DNA of 64,000 nt, from positions 5,595,660 through 5,659,659 of the forward strand of contig OX387609.1 of the NCBI GenBank assembly GCA_947568835.1, written 5' to 3'. The position numbers and the translations under genes were made by a program. The DNA comes from Protonemura montana. Taxonomy: Eukaryota > Arthropoda > Insecta > Plecoptera > Nemouridae. The notes under the pieces were generated by a model, which was not told the origin of the DNA, searched no databases, and was given only the letters and a program-made list of their open reading frames with translations. How positions within the stretch are numbered: the stretch's first letter is position 1; every line of letters starts with the position of its first letter. Of this stretch, positions 1 through 10,421 are shown in pieces.

Positions 1-2250
1 TTTTGTGAATGTTAACGCATCGTATTAAAGGCAATCAAATATCAGTGACACTTTAAACGTTCGCACGCATTCAAAATCGCATTCAAAACTTAGTTCTCTG
101 ATTACAGGAGTTTTAAATACTCCGCTGTCAAAATACTAAGTAAATCATGAAGAAAATCGTCTAGAAATTTCTGGGAGAACTGACGTGCGAAAAACCACAA
201 TTTTTCAGTGGTAACCATATACCATCATGCCGTTTACATTTTTAATTTTCTAGTGTAATTCATGTTAGATCTCTGGGTTTTGTCACAGACATTTCGGAAA
301 TTGTCGATGCAATATGTTATAAAATCTGCTATCTTATGCATGTCATCGATAGTTGAACTTTATTTTAAAGTTGATTTAGAAGTGATGGTTTGTTTTATTG
401 GAGTCAGTGGTTACGCCGTGTTTATTGATCTGCCGGTTGCGTCCAGTGTCAAATGGTGCAGAAATCACTTTAAGAACTTGAATGCCAAATGTTTTAAACA
501 CCTCAGGTTTTGAAAGCTTTGTGTTGGAAAGCGTGGTGATATTTGAGCATATTATTTGATTATCACTGTCTGCTTGTGACGGCATCAATGAAAAGTACTT
601 TAATAGTTACAATTTGGAGGCTATCCAAATCTAGGCTAAACCAAAAATTCATTTTTATGCATACAAGGTTTTATAGAAGGAATTTTTAATTTTTATTTGT
701 AATTTTTATTATAAGACGTTTTTCAAATTTGCTTTATTATGTAAAATGGTAGAAATGAAACAAAATAAATAAACAAACAAACAAACAAATTATCTCGAAC
801 AACCTTGATCAATGCAACTACTACCCATATTTACAATAAACCAAATCATTGCTAAGTCCATCGAGCTTTTATGTGGCAGTTCAGAAAGACATTAGGTTCA
901 ATACAATAATAAAGTAAGCTAAGGCTGGCAAAAGTGATCAACGAAAAGGAGAAGATTTTGTCGCTATATTTGTTATCCAGCGAACCAACGCAAATAGGTA
1001 ACCAGTTTGAAGTCGGACTGATAATCTTTCCTGACCACTGCAGAGGGTCACAGCCCTCTCAGCTGATAGAGCTACCCGCCTGCTGTCAGGGCAGCTAGCC
1101 TTGACTGAAACTTCACAATTACTTGCTTATTGCACAAAGTATTCTCTTTTTTCCAAGACCACTTTCACTGGTAAATTAATATTATATTAATCTGGTCATA
1201 AAATTATCGCGATCGTTCGTCAAACTAAAATATATCTCCCCAATTGTATTTAAACAAAACGCCATTAATTATATATATTTTTAAATTTAATTAGGCACAT
1301 GTAAAATAAAACTTAGGTTATTAAATTTGCTCCTGAGTATTAAAAATATATTTCATTCTTTGTAACTGATGCTCAATCCAGACAACATCAAGTCAGTGCA
1401 GTCTTTATAGGAACAATTACCAAACATTACTCTTCAATTTGCTGGAATGGTAAGGATCAATTTGCAGTGAATTATGGATTTTTTCTAGCTGCAACCTCGG
1501 GGCGTTTTAACAAGAATATCAAATCTATTGAAATTTAGTTAACTTTTTGAAACGTTTTGTAACGTAGTACACACGAGTCGTGAATAGTTTATGTTTATTT
1601 ACAAGTGTACAATATTACTTTAATATCTAATATATGAAAAGATCAGACGACAAGTCTATCCTAGAGAGTCCGAGAACCGAGTGAGTCTCTAAAACAGTTG
1701 CCCCGCTCTCTTTCTTCTCATCCACCCTGCCTGGTGGATTGTCAGAGTCAGAGTCGCCACAGTTTTAAAAATTGAAGACATATATATGTTGACTTGATGT
1801 ATGATATGGTGAATAAATATTATAGTTGACAATTTCTAATACTCTAGATCCAATAAAAGTAGCAAATAAGAATTATTATTTAATAAAAACACAAAAACAC
1901 AACAAAACGATGCAATCAATATGAAATGCTTGTGATTTGAGATCCTGAGCAAAAGGCTCAATGTTATGAGATCCCCGGATACTTACACTTCTTCTCAATC
2001 TTATTGCTCTCTCTCTCTTTTTATCTGGTCACCTCATCATTCAGAACTCTTTTACCCAAAATGAAATAGCAACAATTTAAGTCACAGGTCAAACTATACA
2101 CCTGGGGCTTCATGTTTAGATAATTTAGATTGTCGATATTTACACTAGATTGTAAAATGTATCACATAATGTAATTGTTTTAAGCTACTAGCACATGCTC
2201 TAAATAAAGCGAATTAGTTTTAACAATTCTTCCCATCTGCGAAATATATA
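1..2250. other. No gene seen; AT-rich repeats
   Basis: No convincing exon is visible on either strand. An (AAAC)n-type tail after AATAAATA at about 762-790 looks like the 3' end of an old retroelement. The stretch 1931-2105 (starting with a gatttgagatcctg-like motif, then a CT-rich tract and an 'aggtcaaact' end) recurs in diverged form at about 22778-22960, so it is a dispersed repeat of unknown class. The remainder is AT-rich sequence without features I can name. Confidence 0.5.
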
Positions 2251-2253
2251 TTA

Positions 2254-2510
2254 CAATACAATACAATACAATACAATAGAGTTTATTGTCATTTTTGTCC
2301 CTAAGGATGTACAAACAGCCATGTCAGGGATCATTTATCGATGTCCTGTTTGATAGTGTTTTCTCTAATTTACTTTTTCTACTCAAATTCCTCCTGAAAT
2401 TGACCTGTCAGGATCGCTGTCAGACTCAAAATCCGAAATACCTTTGGACACTGTCCTCGGCGAGATATCGTAAAGTTTTTGTTTTCTAGTTTTCCAGTAA
2501 TCGGTGCTTT
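2254..2510 (-). repeat. Retroelement tail plus relic also found at 28.2 kb
   Basis: An (ACAAT)n run at 2254-2279 followed by a 'gagtttattgtca' motif reads on the minus strand as a LINE or SINE 3' tail; the same motif recurs near 47147. The following 2316-2510 is a diverged copy of 28164-28362, sharing long stretches, including the one that reads on the minus strand as SDSDPDRS (SDSDPDRSIPGG in the 28 kb copy). The two copies show that the coding relic at 26.8-28.8 kb belongs to a repeat family. No intact product remains here. Confidence 0.6.
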
Positions 2511-2989
2511 AAGATGACAAACTGACAGTCATAATCTAAGAATATCGAAGAATTACATAAGAATTACGAAGAATTACACTATTTAACATAAGAATATATG
2601 ATATAACACCTAAAATCAAATGGTATATTGACTTATTCGTCTCCATTAGTCAATAAGATAGTCTCAAAGCGCCACCCGTCTTTCTTTTATGTTGTCCCTT
2701 AATATGGACCGTAAAGGGCTACTTCTAAACCTTTGAAGTCAAACGTTGATGCTTGCTCTGCCGTATCGAATAATTTAACTAAAAATAAAAAAGTACAGGA
2801 CTTAGATTTCAGTGTGACTTTGGCAGGGCTTCCTAATAATTCATTTACCACCTAAATTGCAAATTTTAAATGGGAACATTAAAAAAGAAATCAGTCAAAG
2901 AAATGTATTATATAATTTTGTTAAAACAAGTTTTATAAGCGTCATTATACTATAGGTAATAAATTATAATATAAGGACTCGTGCGTTAA

Positions 2990-3386
2990 GTTTAAAAAAA
3001 TCTTAGTATTATCATTTTGCCGTGTTTATAGTACCTATATGTATAATAAATCTCACTGACAATTGTAGCAATATGCAAACTATTGACGATGTGGACGATC
3101 ATGATCTCAGAAATAATAAGGACAGAAGGCAAAACACGCATAAAATAGACAAACGGTCTGAAGGACCAACTGAAATGGGCGCCAAATTATTCAATAGATT
3201 ACCAGGACCGATCAAATGTAAAGATGGTCTAGATTTTATTTTGTTGACACCTTTTTAGAACACAAAGAGTAAATCAGGTATTGAAAATAGACATTTTCTG
3301 TAGCTTATGTACTTTATGTATCTGACTTTCTAACATTATATTGTGTAACCAATCGAGGAAGAAAATAAAATACAAATACAAATACA
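2990..3386 (+). mobile_element. 3' end of a non-LTR retrotransposon (copy A)
   Basis: The plus frame ends with GAKLFNRLPGPIKCKDGL, which resembles the C-terminal end of CR1/L2-type reverse transcriptases, where a 'G-x-K-L-F/W-N-x-L-P' block follows the thumb. A 3' UTR ends in AATAAAATACAAATACAAATAC, a typical LINE tail. A second copy with the same UTR lies at about 32518-32942. Only the last 80 or so residues are present and the catalytic part is missing, so this is a 5'-truncated dead copy. The clade is an inference from the LFNxLP block. Confidence 0.65.
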
Positions 3387-6300
3387 GAGACAAATTATGC
3401 AAGCACATTTGCAACTTTGCCGTTGGTTTCTGTTCTTGTTCAGTCTTGACAATTTCTTCAGTAACAGAGTAAGAATTTCGTAATTAAATAGCCAAAGAAG
3501 AAAAAGCCAGTTTTCAGCCGTAGAAAATCCAATTGCAAACCAAAATTAAATAGACTTGACTGTTCTCATATAAAGTTCATACAATTCTATTTTGCATTTA
3601 GTTCTGAGATTTATTCTGAGACACACATTTTGTGTACCGTTTCTTGATGGCACACCCCGATCAAAACGGCTTAATCTCTAAAGAAAACTTAAGTCTTCGA
3701 GCCGCTGTCCCCGTGGTGATCTGAAAATGCTCACATCTTCTTGTGACTTTCTCCACAATTCATCTTGACATTCAAAGACCAGACCTACCAAGCATAACTT
3801 AAGTTAGCCCCGAAGTTTGAAGGTGATTTACAAGTCACAGGCGGTGTGTCCAAATTTTCAGGGGTTTATACCATAATGATAACAACCTCGTCTCTATATT
3901 AATGGAAGTTAGGTTTAAACTCTGATTCGTAGATCCGGTTACAGGTCGTCAGTTCCAACCTTTAAAGCTTCATAGTGAGAGCCTCTATTCTCCTTTTTAT
4001 GTAATTATTTAGAAATAATTTAACTGCCAAGTAGTTATGGCGTACTCGACTGGCTGCCACGGGTGAGCAACGGGGTTAAACTGTGAGCCCGACTGGGCAT
4101 GTAACTCTGTCCCAGTTCAAATTTCAAGTGTTCGACTGGCAGAGTCGACTTCCGGTGCACTTTTCTTGCTCCAAAAATGTTGACTTTTCACTTGAAAAAC
4201 AAGTACTGACAGCTAGTGATCACGTGTTCGGGTGGGAGCGCTCTAGCTCGGAGCTGGTGCACACCCGGTGGAGAACATGAGGTTATTGAGCAAGTCTCAT
4301 ACGCGCCCTGGTGCAGGCCAGTCGAAAACAACAGAACATAGGATTTTTAGTTTATTTGTAGACTTTAAGGTAAACATTTTCTCAAGTTTCTTCTAAGACT
4401 TTTTATGGGTCATGAAACTTATCTTGCTCGATCACCAGTGATCTAACATTCGATATTTAAAATAAATCGTGATAAACTCTAGACGAAAGGTGAATAAACA
4501 CTCCAGTGAAAGCAACTTTGTGGGAGGATGAAATCACAAAACGTCACGGGTATTATAAATAATCAGTGTGATTAGTAAATTAAATATGGTAAAATATTTT
4601 GATAAAGAATCACCGGTCGATCAAATCAAGGAGGCTGGAACCTTGTTCTTCTGTTTTGCAGCAAAACTGTCACTGTCATTCAAATAAAACTGACAGAGTG
4701 TGCGTGACAAAAATGCAAGTTTTATATCTTCATCGAAATTAAATTCTATTGTTTAACGTCTAATGAATTCTTTTAGAATTCTAGTGCTTAATTGTCCTAC
4801 ATTCTTTCTGTGCATGTCAACTTCACTGCCAAAGCTGCGAATTAAATAGCAATAATTATAATGAGTTTACTAAATGAAAGTACTTTTTGTTACTCATTCA
4901 CAAATTATTACCAAACAGGTATCCTGATCAGTTGCCCAATCGTCATGAAACCTGAAGGTGTAAAATTGATGTTTACAGATAACTGCCAAACAATGTCCCG
5001 TTTTTGTGTCTGTTATAAGAATACCATTTTACAATATCGAACAATTTTCATAATTCATTTGTGCGATTAAAATGTTTTGATTGTGATGACGGTCTATTTG
5101 TCACTGGATTATAAGGATGAACCTAACCTAGCCTAGAAGGGTTTGAGAGGAAACCAGGGGATGACACAAAGCGTACTCCTGTCGAATAACATCTGCTAGT
5201 TGGGGTTGTTGTTTATCATTGTTTTTTAAAACAATTGATTACTAACATATTCAGCAGGTATATGCAGCTGGATCTGCCCAGGGTAGTTTTGTTTTATAGG
5301 TATTTAATTGAGTGACAAGACAGTGGTGTAAAAAAATTCGGCATTGTGACCATGGACGCTACGTAGACTCAAACAGACATATCATATATTCAAATATTAA
5401 GTACCAGTGTTAGCAGGTATATTCTTCCAAGTAAAATTAACATTTCTACACATCACCGTTTCACCACCATTCGTCACTCTAGTTATTTATTTGATCAATA
5501 TCTCTCCTACAAACTGTCTCCTGGACGCAGCCCGCAGTGCAGACCCGGCACCACCACGCTTTCAACTAAACGTTTTGTGACAGGACATAACAGAATTTAA
5601 TTGTCTAAAGCTCATAATATTTGCGAGTATTGCAATGATCTGAAAGTGTTCAGAATGTTCTGGTAAGCTCATTTTCTGTATTTTTTATTCTTTCAATAGA
5701 TATGCTATTCATATATGTCTAGAAAAAGGAAAATACCACCGCTTTAATCTTTTCAGCATTTTTATTTAGAATCTAATAAGAAAATAAATAAAAAATGCAA
5801 TTCTGTTGTGGGAATTGTTGAAGATTCTTGATGACCCCACATTGATGAATTTATATGCAGTCTTGAAATAAAGTTGAGAGCATTTTAAATTCTGTGCATA
5901 TCATTTGCCTTTAGGTGATCGTTGATTATTTGGTACGCATTTACATAAAGTTTTCTTACAAAAGATGGGACTTTTGTGTTGAACCACTTCGTCAAGACAG
6001 TTTAAGAGACCGAAACTTGTGTGAGACAAAGTGCAATTACTTACATACCCATGTACAATGCACTCTATTTTCATGCGATCAATTTCTTCTTGCTATTTGC
6101 CCCAATTATAGATTTTGTTTACAAGTTATTTAATTATTGATGTTAAATTTGTTGATTGGAATTATTTAAAACCTGTATAGGGATTTCTACAATAATACAC
6201 ATAGAAATAGCCTCATTATATGATGTGCCTACATTAAAAAGGACCATGTATTTTCATTTTTTATTTTTATTTGTATAACTCCAAAATTAAGGCGAATGGT

Positions 6301-6879
6301 TTTATATGTTTTATGGTGCACGGTGATATTTACATCAGCAATTTTAATCTTGTATATCATTTTAATTTTTTTTTTAAGCGCGATAATGAGAATCTTTGTC
6401 ATGTATATTTAATAATTCAAGTCAACTTTCAAAACTAGCAGAAGATTTCTCGCCTCATATCTAGTTAGGTACCTTACCTACTCTTTTGTAGTTGTACCAG
6501 ATGAAATAAAAATAAAAATAATATATCGTTCATAAGTGTTTGATCGGTAAAGATTTTTTGAGTCAGAGGTGGACTAATTCTTAACCAGGGAATCGAAAAT
6601 CGTGATCACTTGAATAAATACACAAGTTTCGTTAAAGGAGTCGCAAATATTTTAAATGGACATTCTTCTTTTTTCAGCTCTTTTTTTGAAAATGTTAAGT
6701 ACCTTTAAACACGGATAGACCCAATTTTTTGCCAACGGACCATGTTTAAAATGTTCCATTGGCTATATTCTAATGAGTGGTTGCTGACTAGATAGCTCGT
6801 TACTGTAGAAGAGAGGATAAGTTAACAGGTTCTGTCTGGTAGCCAACTTTTTGAAAGAACCTTTTAAAATAATGATGGT
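3387..6879. other. No gene seen; AT-rich with a LINE-like tail
   Basis: Apart from the short repeat unit near 4.1 kb, I see no exon. Around 6480-6520 a 'gatgaaataaaaataaaaataa' type tail resembles a LINE or SINE 3' end. Short open frames near 4.9 and 5.9 kb have AT-driven composition, no splice context and no recognisable domain. Confidence 0.45.
4087..4140 (-). repeat. Isolated unit related to the 62-63 kb minisatellite
   Basis: Read on the minus strand this stretch contains 'gccagtcgaacac', 'actgggacagagt' and 'catgcccagtc' in the same order as the 43-bp unit that is tandemly repeated at 62265-63222. It is one diverged unit, in opposite orientation and 58 kb away. It has CACTTG in place of the CACGTG seen in most array units. 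Confidence 0.6.
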
Positions 6880-7110
6880 TTTTAGACTCATGTCGACTCA
6901 ATTTATCCTTAGCACTAGTTTTAACAGAAACTATTTGAAATGGGTTTTAAATGCTAAGTAAAGGACAACTAAAATTTCCAACATTTCGTAACATATACTA
7001 GTTACTTCTTCAGAGGTTTGAGCAGTCCTGACAATTTTCCAATTTCAAAAGAACCACATAAAATTATAACAATTGCCTAGTTCAAGCATCCCAAATGCAT
7101 CTAAATAAAA
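6880..7110 (-). repeat. Dispersed repeat with a hammerhead-like core
   Basis: This block is shared in diverged form with 25365-25570 (same orientation) and 53460-53600 (opposite). On the minus strand it reads CTGAAGA-A-GTAAC, an 8-nt loop, GTTAC-GAAA. That is a 5-bp helix flanked by a CUGANGA-like box and GAAA, the arrangement of a hammerhead ribozyme core with one extra A before the helix. Such motifs are known in the terminal repeats of Penelope-like retroelements. Assignment to that family is inference; no coding part of such an element is present. Confidence 0.45.
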
Positions 7111-7396
7111 TATCCCTTAAGTGATGCTTGATTTTAATCCACGACGGTATCACATCTAAATCCCTTAATCTTATCATCAAATGTAATCTACAACCTAAGG
7201 TGGTTCTCTTGGTAATTTGTTACATTTCAATCCAATGATGGATTCAATCGAGTAAATCAATACGAAGATCAAATATATTTGTGTGCTTCTCTCGTCGTTT
7301 ACATTTGAATCGTCTCTTAAACGGTAAGGAGACCAAACCAAATGGATTGCGTTGTCCTATATTACTACATTACTACATTCAGAGATTATGTGGACA

Positions 7397-7840
7397 GAAC
7401 GGTTTGGCGTGTTGGAAACACCGGTTCTCATGAGATCACCGAAGTTAAGCAACACTGCGCTGAGTCAGGTATTGAATGGGTGACCATTATACACATGACC
7501 AGTTCTGTTCGGGAGAGAGGTTGGAGGGATGAAAGTTAGTACAGCAACTTCATTCGCCTTGCTTATCAACCTCTCGACAGCATAGATTTGTGGAGGAATC
7601 CTGCTGTTCGAGTTGTACCGTCCTTCGGAAGGGACGTGAAGCCGGTGGTCCCCTTGGTGCTTTTCGACAGGAGTAGGCTACGTGTCGGCACCGGGTTTCC
7701 CCTCCTCCCTTCTAGGCTAGGTTAGGTTCATCATCATCCTCATCATCATCATCCACTCATTCACCGACGCCATTAGACCAGTGCCGCAGGGCCAGTTGTC
7801 AAAACAGTGCGTCGTTAAACACCACAAATAATAATAACTA
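7397..7840 (+). mobile_element. 5S rRNA-derived SINE, full-length copy
   Basis: The head resembles 5S rRNA: 'gagatcaccgaagttaagcaacactg' is aligned with the 5S region around its A box, and 'tgaatgggtgacca' with the 5S C box (GGATGGGAGACC), so an internal RNA polymerase III type 1 promoter is likely. A body of about 250 bp follows, then an ATC-rich tract, a 'gtgcgtcgttaaacacca' 3' domain and a (TAA)n tail. Repeats of ACTACATT occur on both sides of the element and probably reflect a target-site duplication later expanded into a microsatellite. Related copies lie at 20.5, 38.4, 40.2, 41.9 and 53.0 kb. Confidence 0.8.
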
Positions 7841-7969
7841 CATTACTACATTACTACATTACTACATTACTGGTAACACCACAAAGTTTTGATTGATGAG
7901 AATCCGTTTTGGATACTCGTGATGTGAAGTACAATTTTGGGAAATTTGAAATATGTTTTGCATTTTTTT

Positions 7970-8165
7970 TATGAACCAAATTTTATAATATTTTGAATAA
8001 TATAATAATATTATAAATATAATAATATAATATTATAATAATATAATAATAATAATACTAATAATAATTAGTAATTATAATAATAATATATTATGATAAT
8101 ATAATAATATTAATATATATTAAAATATTTTTTTAATATTTTTCTATATTTTTTCTAATATTTTG
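7970..8165. repeat. AT-rich (TAATA)n low-complexity tract
   Basis: About 200 bp composed almost only of A and T, dominated by ATAATAATA and TTTTAATATTT patterns. It has no coding content and lies just downstream of the SINE. Confidence 0.8.
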
Positions 8166-8279
8166 TTATAATTTTCTTGCAATCTCGTGTGCTTGTTCGG
8201 AGGTAGGTTTGCAATAATCATCAAAGAAACTTCAATCAGTTTCGTTGTTTTAATTATTTTTACAAGAATCTTTGTTCAA

Positions 8280-8460
8280 TGAACTGATAATGACTGGTGT
8301 GAAACTTTTTAATCAATTACCAATTTTGCCAAACCATTCAAAGCCGTTTTAAAACAAAGTTTCTCAGAGAAATAATATAGATATGACTTTCCATTGTAAT
8401 TATGTAACACATCTGGAAATAAAAAACGTTGCTTTTATTAATAACAATAATAATAATAGA
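8280..8460 (+). mobile_element. Fragment of a non-LTR retrotransposon 3' end
   Basis: The plus frame reads MTGVKLFNQLP, the same 'G-x-K-L-F-N-x-L-P' block as the copies at 3.2 and 32.7 kb, followed by an early stop and an (AAT)n tract at about 8440-8458. It is a short dead fragment of a LINE reverse transcriptase C-terminus. Family assignment rests on this one block. Confidence 0.45.
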
Positions 8461-10214
8461 TTTTACTGTCCAGATATCGAGGTTGATATAAGACAGTGAC
8501 AATGCACACATTTGCTGCATCACATAGTAGGTCACATTTTAGAAAACATTTTAAAAATATAAAAAGTATATCAATTCTTTCCGGCCTTTGCCAAGTAATC
8601 GTCAATAGAAGATACACATTTATTTACCAGCCATTTCTTTTATCATAGATTTAAATGCTGGTAGATTCTGAAGACTAAATTATTCTCCAAGTCAATTGAT
8701 AAAAAACTCCACAGTTTATAAGCAACCCCAAGTGGGCTTTTCGTTGTAATAGAATTCGAAGAGTATTTTACCTCACGTCGTTCATGTCTTACGCTGTAGG
8801 ATTCTTTGGTACATCAATGGTAATCAGGTTTAATGATAGATAATGTTAGATTATTATAACTATTATCGCTATCGAGTCCTGTGGAGTTTCAATTTATTTT
8901 AATCGACGTGCGCAACATCGTATTTTTTTTTTTGCACAAAATAACAAAATTCACTGGTCTAGTAGACTAGGAATCGATGAATCAAGGTACTGTTACGTGT
9001 TCCTTAGGGATCGGTGGGTTTTGGCAGGATTACATATTGCACTACAGTGTTTTCCAGTATTTTAATATTAAAATAACATGGGCTGGAAGTAGATTTAAAA
9101 GTGGTGGAAGTCGAGTTTATAAATCAACGCCGAGTACAAACAGAGTGAAAGACTTAGTGAAAGAGCACTAGTTCTTCTCATTTGATTGCAAAGCGCAATA
9201 ATTTTATCGTTTAAAAGTTCCGAAATTAAATTTCATAAAATAAAATTTGTATAAAAATAACATTTAATTAAGTAAAATTTTACGAAATTACAAAGAAAAC
9301 TAGGAATTTGCAAATCACATTTACATTTCAAATTTATTGGCAGAGATATCAAACAGTCTATGAAAAAACTCTGTATGTTTGAGGACGTTTTGAAAATAAT
9401 TCAATAAAAACTGGACATTAACTTTAGTTTTTCAACAATATATATTTGTCTCCACCCTTTGACTGTATATCAATATCCTATTGTTGTGATTGGTGTTGAT
9501 TGTCTTACCACGAAACTCTTAATTTATCCAGCCGATTTAAGAGACGCAGTAATCTGTATGCCCGAATGGCTCAGTTGGTAGAACTCACGACCGATAAGTG
9601 GGATGTCCTGGTTTCATGTCATGTTTTGTTCATCTCATGTTAATGTCATTCCATAACTGCAGATTCGAAGACCTTAGGATTTCAAACACATGAAGTCTCT
9701 GGCCAAAGTATTTTAACATTAAACATTTTAAATTACACGGATCAACTTTAATTTATGGCTCCATGATAATTTTTCTTAATATAAGGCTAGAAATTTGCTT
9801 GTGGGCACCGCTCATTGAACATTTGTTTACCTTTAGAAATTTGTAATGCAAAATTGTGCATATTTTGGTACATTGATATGTTCACTTTCAACTGCTTTAT
9901 ACTTGGATGATTATTTATAAGTGATCTGTTCCAGTATTTTCTCTAAGAATTTTCAACACACCAATATTTAAACACAAAGAAAGTGTATTACATATTTAAT
10001 TCAAGTTAATTGAACTTGGCAGAAGTGTAAATACTGACAGAAATGTAATTAATATTATTTTTATATCTTAAAATAATTATTATCAATTTAGGTCATCTGA
10101 TAAGCAAACTCTTGCTGATAAGTCTTATAGCTGCATCTGGAATATGTTAGTATCCTGCTCTAGGGATGCCTACAATAGGTCCTCAGATGGATTAAGTCAG
10201 TAAAATCGAAATCT
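8461..10214. other. No gene seen; one tRNA-like remnant
   Basis: No exon can be supported. At about 9560-9625 a 'gcccgaatggctcagttggtagaac' block followed by 'gatgtcctggtttcatgtc' resembles the A-box half of a tRNA and a decayed B box, so it is probably the head of an old SINE rather than a working tRNA. The rest is AT-rich. Confidence 0.45.
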
Positions 10215-10421
10215 TCATCGCAAGATTTTTCTTTGGTCGGAAGATTGGTAAGTTTCGTCAGTTATTTCTGGCTTGTAATTTTGTCTGGCTTTAAACACAG
10301 CTTTAAAAAACCAGATGAGGGCCCTTTCTTCTTGTTCCGCAAACTCTTTAAAGGTCTTCTTCCGCTGTTCATCAGCATCTCCAGAGAATGCCAGGCTAGA
10401 ACTCAGCATCAAAAACACTAA
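10215..10421 (-). CDS. Candidate terminal exon of a small secreted peptide
   Basis: A minus-strand exon opens after a 'ttgtgttttag' acceptor and reads VFLMLSSSLAFSGDADEQRK, then a charged stretch with KTFKEFAEQEERALIWFF and a tail ending QRKILR before TGA, 68 residues in all. The first dozen residues look like the back half of a signal peptide, followed by an acidic-to-basic helical region. The exon is GC-richer than the flanking sequence, which supports coding. I could not find a first exon with a start codon and donor upstream. There is no known family I recognise; it could be a peptide precursor or a decayed copy. Confidence 0.4.
   Translation of the reverse strand, partial: LVFLMLSSSLAFSGDADEQRKKTFKEFAEQEERALIWFFKAVFKARQNYKPEITDETYQSSDQRKILR

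Noticed and set aside
8977-9171. Plus-strand frame ending TNRVKDLVKEH
   Set aside because: Has a plausible C-terminal look but no convincing acceptor, start or family; kept out of the gene list.
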